Shown here: piece by piece, positions 1 through 6,996 of the stretch
Layout: each line of letters starts with the position of its first letter
Numbering within the stretch: the first letter of the stretch is position 1
DNA from: Plectonema cf. radiosum LEGE 06105
GTDB lineage: Bacteria; Cyanobacteriota; Cyanobacteriia; Cyanobacteriales; Nostocaceae
Reading direction: 5' to 3'
NCBI RefSeq assembly: GCF_015207665.1
Contig: NZ_JADEWL010000023.1
Location: 1-64,000 of the forward strand
Length of the DNA stretch: 64,000 bases
The notes under the pieces: model-generated
What the model saw: the letters and a program-made list of their open reading frames with translations, nothing else
Database searches by the model: none
Told to the model about the DNA's origin: nothing
Position numbers and translations under genes: made by a program

Positions 1-149
1 GAGGGAGAGAAGGAGGGAATACTAACGAACAATTCCTCACTCCCGTTTCCCCACTCCCCCACTCCTCCACTAAAGCGCTCCTAACCCCCGGAACGCGAAT
101 CGTAGTCGCAAAAGATGATCGAGGGTGGACTGGTTACGCTGGGATAATC

Positions 150-968
150 ATGTCCGAGTGGAACAATGATTTCTGGGTGTTGCTCGATCACGTAGTTACT
201 CAAGGAATGGACACTAAGCAGCTGTTCAAACCCCATCAACTTCAGCCAGAATCTCTTCATACAGTTATAAAACCAGCTTCTCCCAAGGAAATGTTTATAC
301 CACCCGAAGTTGAGCAAAAAGTCGCGGAAGCTTTAGTACAACGAGATAAAGAGAGAGCCGAAGAAGAATTGGGAAAATTTGTAGAAATTCGCGATGCAGC
401 GCTAAAAGCAGCAAAAGAGGAAATAATTGCGGCGCAAAAACACGCGACTCAGATGGAACAAGCTAAACATGAACTAATCGAGCAGTTAATAGCGAAGGAA
501 AACGAATTGCAGTCTGTACGTAGTTTAGTAGATCAAAATAACCAACTCCAACAACGAATAAAAGACTTAGAAAAAGCCCTCGAAGATTCTAATAAAGATA
601 GCTGGGGAAATACGTTTAACAAACAAGCTGCGAAGGTGGTTAACAAGGAGTTGGAGAAAACTATCGAGCCATTAATGTCGGAAGTTGAGCGCTTGAATAA
701 TGTACTTTTTCAAAGAGAGCAACAACTAACTCAACTTCAAGCACATAGTATAAAACAGCAAGAAGAATTGCAGCAGAAGTCAAAATCTAATTCGGTAATT
801 GCTGAGTTTGGCGAAATTGGAGAAAACCTTGGTTGGAATGGTTGGAGTGGTAAAGGATACCGAACAAAAAGTGGAACGCTATATACAGGGATTCATGCTC
901 TAACTGCTTTTATTTGTGATTTGAAAGCATCGCATCCTAATTATCAAGGGCAGGAAATTCCCTTCTAA
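150..968 (+). CDS. Hypothetical coiled-coil protein
   Basis: I do not recognise a family. About residues 50-215 are rich in E, K, Q and A with heptad-like spacing, which predicts a long coiled coil. The last 50 residues are different: Gly- and aromatic-rich (WNGWSGKGYRTKSG), perhaps a small binding domain. No signal peptide or membrane segment is visible, so it is probably cytoplasmic. The ATG at 150 has no clear Shine-Dalgarno sequence. The frame stays open upstream to the window edge, and the codons just before it read GTRIVVAKDDRGWTGYAG, which looks like folded beta-strand protein. The true gene may therefore start further upstream or have lost its start. The downstream neighbour at 1067 is also unknown. 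Confidence 0.6.
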   Translation: MSEWNNDFWVLLDHVVTQGMDTKQLFKPHQLQPESLHTVIKPASPKEMFIPPEVEQKVAEALVQRDKERAEEELGKFVEIRDAALKAAKEEIIAAQKHATQMEQAKHELIEQLIAKENELQSVRSLVDQNNQLQQRIKDLEKALEDSNKDSWGNTFNKQAAKVVNKELEKTIEPLMSEVERLNNVLFQREQQLTQLQAHSIKQQEELQQKSKSNSVIAEFGEIGENLGWNGWSGKGYRTKSGTLYTGIHALTAFICDLKASHPNYQGQEIPF

Positions 969-1066
969 ATTAAGTAAAAATTGGATTTTTGTAAAACCTT
1001 GCCTTTAATTCAAAATTAATGGCACTGAGCTTCGGCATGATAAAAAATCTTCCATAAATAAGTAAT

Positions 1067-1423
1067 ATGCAATTGCTAAAAGAGCCACAAGTCAATACGA
1101 AGAAAATCCCTCGTTGGTTAGCAAAATTTATCTTATATCAAACACAAAATAATTCTAGTCAACAAATATTTTTTGAACTGCTAGAGCCAATGTCCCCAGA
1201 AGAATGGTGCATTATTTGGATACCAATTATTCATCCCGGAATAGAAGTTCCAACACCCGGTAAACGAAGTCCTCACGGCTATATGAAAGCTTGTAATGCT
1301 ACTCTTTCGTACTTAACTGGTTACAACGAAAGAACGATTGAAGGTTGGTTTTATAGTAAGTCTTATCATTATTCTGTGGGAATTTTATTACGGTGTTTTC
1401 ATTTAATTTTTCAATTGCACTAA
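1067..1423 (+). CDS. Hypothetical protein, 118 aa
   Basis: No family recognised. It is a small, mostly soluble, Trp/Tyr-rich protein (MSPEEWCIIWIPIIHPG, ATLSYLTGYNERTIEGWF) without a signal peptide or convincing membrane segment; the end (VGILLRCFHLIFQLH) is hydrophobic but short. The phrase TGYNERTIEGWF could belong to a helix-turn-helix-like fold, but this is a guess. It stands alone, about 100 bp after the coiled-coil gene. Its end is 16 bp from the end of a convergent dead Uma2 gene. Confidence 0.45.
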   Translation: MQLLKEPQVNTKKIPRWLAKFILYQTQNNSSQQIFFELLEPMSPEEWCIIWIPIIHPGIEVPTPGKRSPHGYMKACNATLSYLTGYNERTIEGWFYSKSYHYSVGILLRCFHLIFQLH

Positions 1424-1438
1424 ACCTCTTACTACCTA

Positions 1439-2017
1439 TTACTTATTAATAATTTGTTCTACCAAAATAGAAAAATCATCAAATGCAAGGGGTTGAATTG
1501 TTCCGCTAGTAAGTGTAAATTTAGTTGCATAATTTCCATCTAATGGCTCTCTAAATACCACTAAATGCAACTTTTTCAAATTAACAACCCAATATTCCTT
1601 AATCCCTGTTTCGTGCCAAAATTTTACTTTTTCTCTCTAAATCTTTCTCTAAACTGGAATTAGAATACTCAATTACCCAGAAAATATTTTCTACATAAGG
1701 GTGATGTTCTCGGTAATCTCTTCCTAAACGTTGAACAATTGCTAAATCTGGTTCGGGTTCTGAATCGTTGGGTAAAGTAATTGGTTTGGCATGGCGAATT
1801 TTTGCACGTTTACCTAATAATTCACTCAAATACTCCCCTGCTTCATCGCGCTAAGTAAGCATGAGGCTCCCCTTCTGGTGATATTTCGACTACTTCTCCT
1901 TTGAGTAATTCAACGCAGGCGTTCGCGAAGCGACTCCTCTGGAGTTTCGCGCAAAATTCCTTTCTCAATCATCTGATGGTAATCTTCAACTGTCCATTTC
2001 GCAGCAATAACAGTCAT
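1439..2017 (-). pseudogene. Uma2 family endonuclease-like (DUF820), frameshifted
   Basis: Read on the minus strand from the ATG at 2017, the sequence is a recognisable Uma2/DUF820 protein (PD-(D/E)XK nuclease-like fold, greatly expanded in cyanobacteria). It begins MTVIAAKWTVEDYHQMIEKG and continues through VELLKGEVVEISPEGEPHAY, SEPEPDLAIVQRLGRDY and ENIFWVIEYSNSSLEKDLE to EYWVVNLKKLHLVVFREP, ending at TAA 1441-1439. Three frame breaks are visible: near 1915 (where a short palindromic repeat is inserted), near 1850 and near 1615. The longest intact piece is only 76 codons (1599-1829). A dead gene is more likely than sequencing error, given the repeat insertion. Confidence 0.85.
1914..1952. 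repeat. Short GC-rich palindromic repeat inserted in Uma2 pseudogene
   Basis: A GC-rich stretch with GCGTTCGCGAAGCGACTCC followed by GGAGTTTCGCGC; the halves are imperfect inverted repeats. It lies between the conserved GIL and VELL blocks of the dead Uma2 gene, where family members have only two or three residues, so it is an insertion of about 36 bp. The TTCGCGAA/GCGAAGCG vocabulary is typical of short dispersed repeats of Nostocales. Confidence 0.6.
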
Positions 2018-2150
2018 GCCACTTGCTTCTCCCCATAATGGTTTTCTAATCCTACTCTATTTTTTCTTAGGTTCTGTGCGTCTAAGTAGTTTTTGATTGG
2101 TTTTCCGGTGAGGAAGTTAACTTAGATTTTATACTGAACTTGCTTCGGGT

Positions 2151-2903
2151 ATGACGTTAGCAACCGATAGACAATTTAACTGTAATAATAAAACTGAAGC
2201 CATATTGGTAACAGCCATGCCTTCAGATAAATCTAAACTTATAGAACTACCAAGCACTGACGAATTAGCTTGCTCGGACGATATTCCAGTGGATAACGAA
2301 GACCAAAATTTTCTGCCCAACATTCTACTGTTCCTGCTTAACTCAATTTGGGCAAACCGCACTGATTGGTTTTTCGGCGTAGATATGGCAATTTACCATA
2401 CAGCAGGGGTTAATCCAAGAGTACCTGTAGTCCCAGATGGATTTCTCAGTTTGGGAGTAGAACGTAAAAAAGGTGGAAAATCTCGGAGGAGCTACGCTGT
2501 CTGGGAAGAAGATGAGGTAGTCCCGACATTAGCGTTAGAAATCGTATCGTACACTCCAGGGAACGAATATGATGAAAAATTAGAAATTTATCGAAAACTT
2601 GGCGTACTTTATTACGTAATCTACAATCGAGAATATTGGCAACGCGACCGACATCAACCGCTTGAAATTTACAAGTTGGTAGATAGTAATTACCAACTAC
2701 AAATAAGCGAACCATTATGGATGCCAGAAGTTGGTTTAGGTATTGGCAGACATCAAGGTGTTATTGCTGGAATTCAACAGGAGTTTTTGTCCTGGTATGA
2801 CGAAAGTGGAAATCGCTATTTGACGGCAGAAGAAAGAGCAGATAATTTAGCACAACATCTACGTTCTCTTGGCATTGACCCGTCGAATTTACCCAGTAAT
2901 TAG
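2151..2903 (+). CDS. Uma2 family endonuclease-like protein (DUF820)
   Basis: A full-length Uma2/DUF820 protein of 250 residues with an N-terminal extension of about 60 residues. Core features of the PD-(D/E)XK-like fold are visible: VVPDGFLSLG (acidic catalytic position), LALEIVS, then DEKLEIYRKLGVLYYVIY. The C-terminal 40 residues (YLTAEERADNLAQHLRSLGI) are the helical tail typical of cyanobacterial members. The cellular role of Uma2 proteins is not established; many are dispersed paralogues and nuclease activity is assumed from the fold. It is oriented away from the dead paralogue at 1439-2017. Confidence 0.85.
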   Translation: MTLATDRQFNCNNKTEAILVTAMPSDKSKLIELPSTDELACSDDIPVDNEDQNFLPNILLFLLNSIWANRTDWFFGVDMAIYHTAGVNPRVPVVPDGFLSLGVERKKGGKSRRSYAVWEEDEVVPTLALEIVSYTPGNEYDEKLEIYRKLGVLYYVIYNREYWQRDRHQPLEIYKLVDSNYQLQISEPLWMPEVGLGIGRHQGVIAGIQQEFLSWYDESGNRYLTAEERADNLAQHLRSLGIDPSNLPSN

Positions 2904-3039
2904 AAATTTACTTTCATCAAATTACAGCGCCAAAATTCTTCATCCTGGTGCTTTTTTTGAGCAGATTAGCTACCGAATAATTACGTATAACCTTGTACAC
3001 AAACGGATATTTTATTGTTTAATAAAAGTAATTAAATAC

Positions 3040-3071
3040 TTTAACTAAATGAAACTGTTTATTTAGTTAAA
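3040..3071. promoter_or_regulatory. Perfect 11-bp inverted repeat, candidate operator
   Basis: TTTAACTAAAT and ATTTAGTTAAA form a perfect 11-bp dyad separated by 10 bp, about 38 bp before the start of the HTH gene at 3109. No T-tract follows, so a terminator is unlikely. Position and symmetry fit an operator for the adjacent HTH protein; this is inferred from location only. Confidence 0.45.
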
Positions 3072-3108
3072 CATCAGAATAACTGTAGATTAACTTACAG
3101 ATTGATTC

Positions 3109-3498
3109 ATGAAATATGTACACAAACTTTACACTCAGTCGTCTTTAGCTAAAGAATTGAACGTCAGCACTACAACCGTTAGAAACTGGTGCAAGCTAGC
3201 TGACATCAAAATCCCAAAAAGAAGAAGCTTTTTCAGTTGCTTCGATTTAGAGCTATTAGCTTGTTTTTACGTGGCTAATCGATTTCTAAGAGTCGGTCAG
3301 TTCGATTATCTGCAAGAAGTAGTTAACAGAGGAGGATTGAAATTATATGTTCAAGAAGTTCGACGGACTGACTTGTATCGCTTCTTAACTGAGTTCTTAA
3401 CCCCCCAAGAACAAGACTATTTTTTTGTAAAAATTTTGATTGAAAAGTTGCAAGAGGAGAAAAGCAATGAATCTGTCAACAGCGGTACAGCAGCTTGA
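3109..3498 (+). CDS. Small helix-turn-helix DNA-binding protein
   Basis: Residues 8-40 (YTQSSLAKELNVSTTTVRNW followed by CKLADIKIPKRR) fit a MerR/Xre-type helix-turn-helix with a following basic wing. The remainder (130 residues in total) is helical with no known effector domain. It is the first gene of a co-directional cassette running to 9162, and a perfect inverted repeat lies just upstream at 3040-3071, so autoregulation is plausible. Its 3' end overlaps the ATG at 3467 of the next (interrupted) gene, with GAGGAG as that gene's ribosome binding site. Family not identified beyond the HTH. Confidence 0.65.
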   Translation: MKYVHKLYTQSSLAKELNVSTTTVRNWCKLADIKIPKRRSFFSCFDLELLACFYVANRFLRVGQFDYLQEVVNRGGLKLYVQEVRRTDLYRFLTEFLTPQEQDYFFVKILIEKLQEEKSNESVNSGTAA

Positions 3499-3532
3499 AA
3501 TACCCCTGGGTGATTTCAAAGCTATTTGTTAA
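3467..3532 (+). pseudogene. N-terminal piece of the next gene, cut by an in-frame TAA
   Basis: An ATG at 3467 with a good ribosome binding site (GAGGAG at 3454-3459) opens the same frame as the gene annotated at 3578. The two segments are separated only by TAA at 3530-3532 (TGT TAA GCG). Translation before the stop is MNLSTAVQQLEIPLGDFKAI, and after it ALHIAIVNNSIDDKSLNEVK, which reads as one continuous protein. TAA could have arisen from CAA (Gln) by one C-to-T change. If so, the gene at 3578 has lost its first 37 codons, or is made only from the weak TTG. Confidence 0.6.
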
Positions 3533-3577
3533 GCGCTACATATCGCAATCGTTAACAACTCAATCGACGATAAAAGT

Positions 3578-4093
3578 TTGAATGAGGTAAAAGTATTTGT
3601 TGATGCTTGCAAAGAAAGAAATATGACTATTTCTGAAGGTATTCAAGAGATAGTACGCTTGAAACAAGAAGCCCAAACCCAAGAAAAAGCTTTGGGTGAA
3701 AGATTCAATTTAAAGGAATTTTTTAAGCAACGCATCGGCACCTCTCCAGAAGAATTAAATTCTGGTAGCTATCATTACGACCTTTATCAGTTGTTGTTGA
3801 AATCCCAATCAATATCTCAGGTTGGTTACGCATTGTTTAGAGAGGCGTTTCTACGTCAAACCCAAGATTTGATAATGAATGGTACGGAACAATCATCTAT
3901 AAATCAAAATCAAACAGCTGCTGGTTTTGATAAGGCTTTTGATACTATCGAAACTCAGTTCGAGCAAAATTTTTTGGGGACATCGGTAAATTGGGGGGAG
4001 GAGGAACATCCGATGTTAGCAAGTTCTCAAAAAACAGCCCTACCTTCAGCACAGAAGACCAATACATCAACATCCCCGTCGTCGAAGAAGTAA
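3578..4093 (+). CDS. Hypothetical cassette protein (probably 5'-interrupted)
   Basis: No known family. It is a helical, charged protein (EVKVFVDACKERNMTISEGI, then a coiled-coil-like KQEAQTQEKALGERF) with a low-complexity Ser/Thr/Lys tail. The only start in the uninterrupted frame is TTG 3578, without a convincing ribosome binding site; the natural start is probably ATG 3467, cut off by TAA 3530. The 3' end overlaps the membrane-protein frame at 3991 by about 100 bp. The sequence A AAT TTT at 3967-3973 would allow a -1 shift into that frame (see findings). It is likely a soluble partner of the membrane protein encoded next. Confidence 0.5.
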   Translation: MNEVKVFVDACKERNMTISEGIQEIVRLKQEAQTQEKALGERFNLKEFFKQRIGTSPEELNSGSYHYDLYQLLLKSQSISQVGYALFREAFLRQTQDLIMNGTEQSSINQNQTAAGFDKAFDTIETQFEQNFLGTSVNWGEEEHPMLASSQKTALPSAQKTNTSTSPSSKK

Positions 4094-4446
4094 TTGAAGC
4101 TGCACCTAAATTAGCAACCGCAACTGTACAAGCAATCGCGCCGACAATCAATAAAGCCGTAGTTAATGACCGACAAATTATTACCGATTTTATGACTGAA
4201 GGGGGATTTCTTGCAACGACTGCGGCAATAACTACAACTTGTACCGTTGCAACAATTACTGTATGTGTTACCTCTCCACCAAAACCAGTTTTCTTCAAAA
4301 TTATGCTTGGTGGGATTGGCGGGACTATTTTGGGAGGATTTATTGCAGTACTTATCTTAAGGCACTATAGAAAGGAGGTTTTGAGTAACGATGCTTTCTT
4401 CAGATCAACATCCGAATTATCAAAACAATCAACTTTCAGAAGATGA
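3991..4446 (+). CDS. Hypothetical membrane protein, 151 aa
   Basis: Two hydrophobic segments lie at about residues 72-95 (TTAAITTTCTVATITVCVTS) and 100-126 (FKIMLGGIGGTILGGFIAVL), so this is a predicted inner-membrane protein with a short charged C-terminus. The start is a TTG inside the preceding gene, with no obvious ribosome binding site. The frame is open back to 3943, so the real N-terminus may come from a frameshift out of the 3578 gene rather than from independent initiation. No family recognised. It overlaps the next gene (4391) by 56 bp, consistent with translational coupling. Confidence 0.5.
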   Translation: MGGGGTSDVSKFSKNSPTFSTEDQYINIPVVEEVIEAAPKLATATVQAIAPTINKAVVNDRQIITDFMTEGGFLATTAAITTTCTVATITVCVTSPPKPVFFKIMLGGIGGTILGGFIAVLILRHYRKEVLSNDAFFRSTSELSKQSTFRR

Positions 4447-5110
4447 CTTTGATAAAATATGGGTGCCAAATCCTCATGGGCAAGTACAAGATAGTGCTGC
4501 AACACATGGGTTAATAAATAGTATTAAATCCGGAAGCTTAGATTCCTTGCTAACTAATCCCTGGTTGATGTCGATTTTTGTGGCAACAGTAATATTGGTT
4601 GTTATTAGTGCGATCGCAACAGTTCTTTCAGGTCAACGTTCATCAGAAATGAACCCATCCCAAGAAGCTTATTCTACACTTTTGGAAAAATCCCAAAATT
4701 TAGATGCAGCTGATAGCAACTTTCGAGAATACTTGACCCGCAATGATTATAGCTCTGGATTGGTAAGCAATCCTGGTTTATTACAAGCTGTGGTGTTGGA
4801 AGCGAGCGCGAGATATAGTAATCGCATGATTGCCAGCCAAAACAATCCCCAAAATCCGGCTTATAACCAACACGAGGAAGTAATTAATCACGGTTCTGAA
4901 ATTGAAGCACTAAAACGGATTAATCTTGGTGCGTCAGGTAAAGAAGCAGAACTAAAATATGTCGATCCAAGTAGCGGTTCCTGGGTAACAATTCCGATTG
5001 ACTCAGCAGAATTAGCAGCCAGCGGTTTGGTTAAGCTGAATATTATCTCGATTAGTTGTTGGCTCCTGGGTTACTCAATTCTTTTTAGGAGGATTGATTG
5101 CAACTCGTAA
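4391..5110 (+). CDS. Hypothetical single-pass membrane protein (probably frameshifted near its 3' end)
   Basis: A strong ribosome binding site (AAGGAGG at 4372-4378) precedes ATG 4391. One clear membrane helix lies at about residues 58-80 (WLMSIFVATVILVVISAIAT) between a polar N-terminal tail and a soluble region of about 130 residues (YSTLLEKSQNLDAADSNFRE). No family recognised. The last 25 residues look out of frame. The +1 frame from 5040 reads ILSRLVVGSWVTQFFLGGLI then ATRNPRQLPQ, a better membrane segment that runs into the gene at 5094. One longer two-helix protein split by a frameshift is likely. Confidence 0.5.
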   Translation: MLSSDQHPNYQNNQLSEDDFDKIWVPNPHGQVQDSAATHGLINSIKSGSLDSLLTNPWLMSIFVATVILVVISAIATVLSGQRSSEMNPSQEAYSTLLEKSQNLDAADSNFREYLTRNDYSSGLVSNPGLLQAVVLEASARYSNRMIASQNNPQNPAYNQHEEVINHGSEIEALKRINLGASGKEAELKYVDPSSGSWVTIPIDSAELAASGLVKLNIISISCWLLGYSILFRRIDCNS

Positions 5111-5387
5111 TCCTCGACAATTACCGCAAAATACATCAACAGCAGTCCGATTCGGTCATGGCGTTGTAAATGCTGGTAAACCTGTCGCTAACGGCGTTTG
5201 GAATGGATTTGGTCAAGTTGCCACAGGTGCGGGAGATAGTTTGGATAGGGCTGTACGTTTCCAAACTGTTGAATCTAATAATTGGCAGCAATCACCTGTC
5301 AATGTGAAACAGCAACAACCCACTACCACTTTACCGTTGACTACTTGGACTGGTGATGGTGGATATCAATCTGTAGGGAGGAAGTAA
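5094..5387 (+). CDS. C-terminal part of the preceding membrane protein, or small separate ORF
   Basis: A 97-residue Gly/Asn/Gln-rich frame (GHGVVNAGKPVANGVWNGFG, ending QSVGRK). The only start is TTG 5094; the AGGAGG before it is too close (about 1-2 nt) to act as its ribosome binding site. The frame is open from 5040 and the upstream codons encode a hydrophobic helix, so this is more likely the continuation of the 4391 gene after a frameshift between about 5040 and 5055. The next gene starts 3 bp after its stop. Confidence 0.4.
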   Translation: MIATRNPRQLPQNTSTAVRFGHGVVNAGKPVANGVWNGFGQVATGAGDSLDRAVRFQTVESNNWQQSPVNVKQQQPTTTLPLTTWTGDGGYQSVGRK

Positions 5388-5390
5388 AAC

Positions 5391-5705
5391 ATGAGTTGGG
5401 TGAGGATTCCTACGTCGAGTTTTCTTATTACCAGTACTGTGTTTGTTGTATTTGTTTTGGATATGGCGAGTCCTGGATATGCTTCGTTTGCTTTAATCCC
5501 AAATGTGCAACCTTACATTGCAACACTTGCTACCGATATCCGTTCGGATATAGAAAATTTGACACGCTCTGAATCCTCAATCCCACTCCCCTATAAAATT
5601 CAAGCAAACTCCGAACCATTAAACTGCCGAACACTATTAGATGCTTACAAAAAGAGTGCCAAATGTCATTTCGAGCGCCCGAATTACTCAAATATCTCCC
5701 ATTAG
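5391..5705 (+). CDS. Small exported or membrane-anchored hypothetical protein
   Basis: 104 residues with a hydrophobic N-terminus (residues 9-32, FLITSTVFVVFVLDMA, then SPGYAS), resembling a signal peptide or anchor, and a short polar domain with two cysteines (LNCRTLLDAYKKSAKCHFER). A ribosome binding site (GGGAGGAAG) precedes ATG 5391. It sits 3 bp after the previous frame and overlaps the next gene by 43 bp, so it belongs to the same transcription unit. No family recognised. Confidence 0.5.
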   Translation: MSWVRIPTSSFLITSTVFVVFVLDMASPGYASFALIPNVQPYIATLATDIRSDIENLTRSESSIPLPYKIQANSEPLNCRTLLDAYKKSAKCHFERPNYSNISH

Positions 5706-6526
5706 AGATTCAGTATCAGGAAATCAAGGTATCCGAAGAAGCATCTCGTCAACTTCAATTATCGATAACACGAGGGCGTATCTGTTGTTTTGGATTGTCT
5801 TTAGTTATGGCGATCGCTATAGTTCACCCCGGAATTAACCAATGGTTTGAAGGTAAACTCCAACTCAATCGCATCGCTGGCATAAGTGTTTCAACTACCT
5901 CCAATAAACCAAAAGAAGCCGATAAAATAGCTGCTGCGCTTGTCAATTACGCACGCAGCCAAAACTGGGAAATACGAACTGGAGAACGCCGATACAACAT
6001 TTTTTACGTCCAAGGTATGTTTCCTTCGGGGATACAAAATGAAAATGCACCCAACCAATTTAATGATTCGAGGTTTTTAGTTGAAGTAAATCCGACTCCC
6101 AGACTGATTGGAGCTTGGGAGGCATCTATTGAACCGGGAAATCATTATACTAAGCAGCCCATGAATAGTGATGGTGCAGCACACATACAAGTACCGGGAC
6201 ATTACAAAGCTTGGCGAATAGGAAAACATAAAGGTCGTGAGATTGCGCTAGTCCAAGTTGCACCAGTAAATATAATCCGGGATTTCAATCGTAATAGCAA
6301 AGTTGACAAGGAAGATAAAAAGGAATATTCCATAATCGGAGCAAATCAACATAGCGCAAGCGACCAAAAGTTTGTTGACAATGCAAGCGCTGGATGTCCG
6401 GTAGGACGTACATCGAAAGGACATCAAGAGTTTATGAATTATTTACGTCAAGATGTGGATTATCAAGCAGATAATAATTTCATATTTTCAACAACTTTTA
6501 TCCAAGCAAAAAACTTAATTTTTTAA
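5663..6526 (+). CDS. Membrane-anchored protein with L,D-transpeptidase/carboxypeptidase-like C-terminus
   Basis: A signal-anchor at about residues 40-58 (RICCFGLSLVMAIAIVHPGI) is followed by an extracytoplasmic domain. Near the C-terminus, GANQHSAS (His230) and ASAGCPVGRTS (Cys245) followed by HQEFMNYL resemble the His...SxGC...F..F arrangement of L,D-transpeptidase-like and phage peptidoglycan carboxypeptidase-like domains. If so it acts on peptidoglycan cross-links. The spacing is shorter than in classical YkuD enzymes and I cannot confirm the fold. It is preceded by small membrane proteins and followed by HNH-like and lysozyme-like genes. Peptidoglycan-active enzymes in such cassettes usually serve conjugation or lysis machinery. 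Confidence 0.5.
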   Translation: MSFRAPELLKYLPLEIQYQEIKVSEEASRQLQLSITRGRICCFGLSLVMAIAIVHPGINQWFEGKLQLNRIAGISVSTTSNKPKEADKIAAALVNYARSQNWEIRTGERRYNIFYVQGMFPSGIQNENAPNQFNDSRFLVEVNPTPRLIGAWEASIEPGNHYTKQPMNSDGAAHIQVPGHYKAWRIGKHKGREIALVQVAPVNIIRDFNRNSKVDKEDKKEYSIIGANQHSASDQKFVDNASAGCPVGRTSKGHQEFMNYLRQDVDYQADNNFIFSTTFIQAKNLIF

Positions 6527-6550
6527 CATTTAATAGGAGAAAAACTATCT

Positions 6551-6958
6551 ATGAAAACAAAAAAATATCTTTCTTCAAGCGATTATTATTCGTACATTAA
6601 ATCCGATGCTTGGAGAAGTAAGCATTATCACTGGCTAAAACAATCTGGCAATAGATGTTCAATGTTTCCTTGGATAAGAATAGGCAAATATGCCCGTAAT
6701 AAATACGGTAAATACAACATACATCATACAGGTGTTGGCTATCGGCATTTAGGACAGGAGGAATTAGGAAAAGATGTACTTCCGCTTTGCCCGTTTGCTC
6801 ATTGGTTAATTCATGGTGGAAGAATGAAAGCGAAAGCGCCTTGGCAACCGAATCTTATTCAAAAGTCTTTGCATTTATGGTGCAGCTTTCCACTGATTAT
6901 AAAACAACTATTTTTCTTGTTTAGTGGTTTATTAATAATATTTTATTTAAGAGCATGA
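6551..6958 (+). CDS. HNH-like protein with C-terminal membrane helix
   Basis: The central part follows the HNH pattern: W...K..C, YNIHHTGVGYRHLGQEELG, DVLPLCPFAHWLIHGG. The double His, the YxxLGxEELxxD block and the LCxxxHxxIH block are present. The usual zinc-binding CxxC pairs are not: one Cys remains before the double His (CSMFPW) and Ala replaces Cys in LCPFAH. Residues 112-134 form a membrane helix (IIKQLFFLFSGLLIIFYL), unusual for an HNH nuclease. A ribosome binding site (AGGAGA) lies before ATG 6551. It may be a degenerate or repurposed HNH domain; nuclease activity is doubtful. Confidence 0.5.
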   Translation: MKTKKYLSSSDYYSYIKSDAWRSKHYHWLKQSGNRCSMFPWIRIGKYARNKYGKYNIHHTGVGYRHLGQEELGKDVLPLCPFAHWLIHGGRMKAKAPWQPNLIQKSLHLWCSFPLIIKQLFFLFSGLLIIFYLRA

Positions 6959-6996
6959 ATAGAATTATGTAGTAGTGTTTTATTTTTCTGTAGATA

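Noticed and set aside
3991-4298. Long open frames on the minus strand across 3945-4298 and opposite WD40 repeats (44-48 kb)
   Set aside because: They mirror the codon structure of the plus-strand genes, lack ribosome binding sites and encode no recognisable domains.
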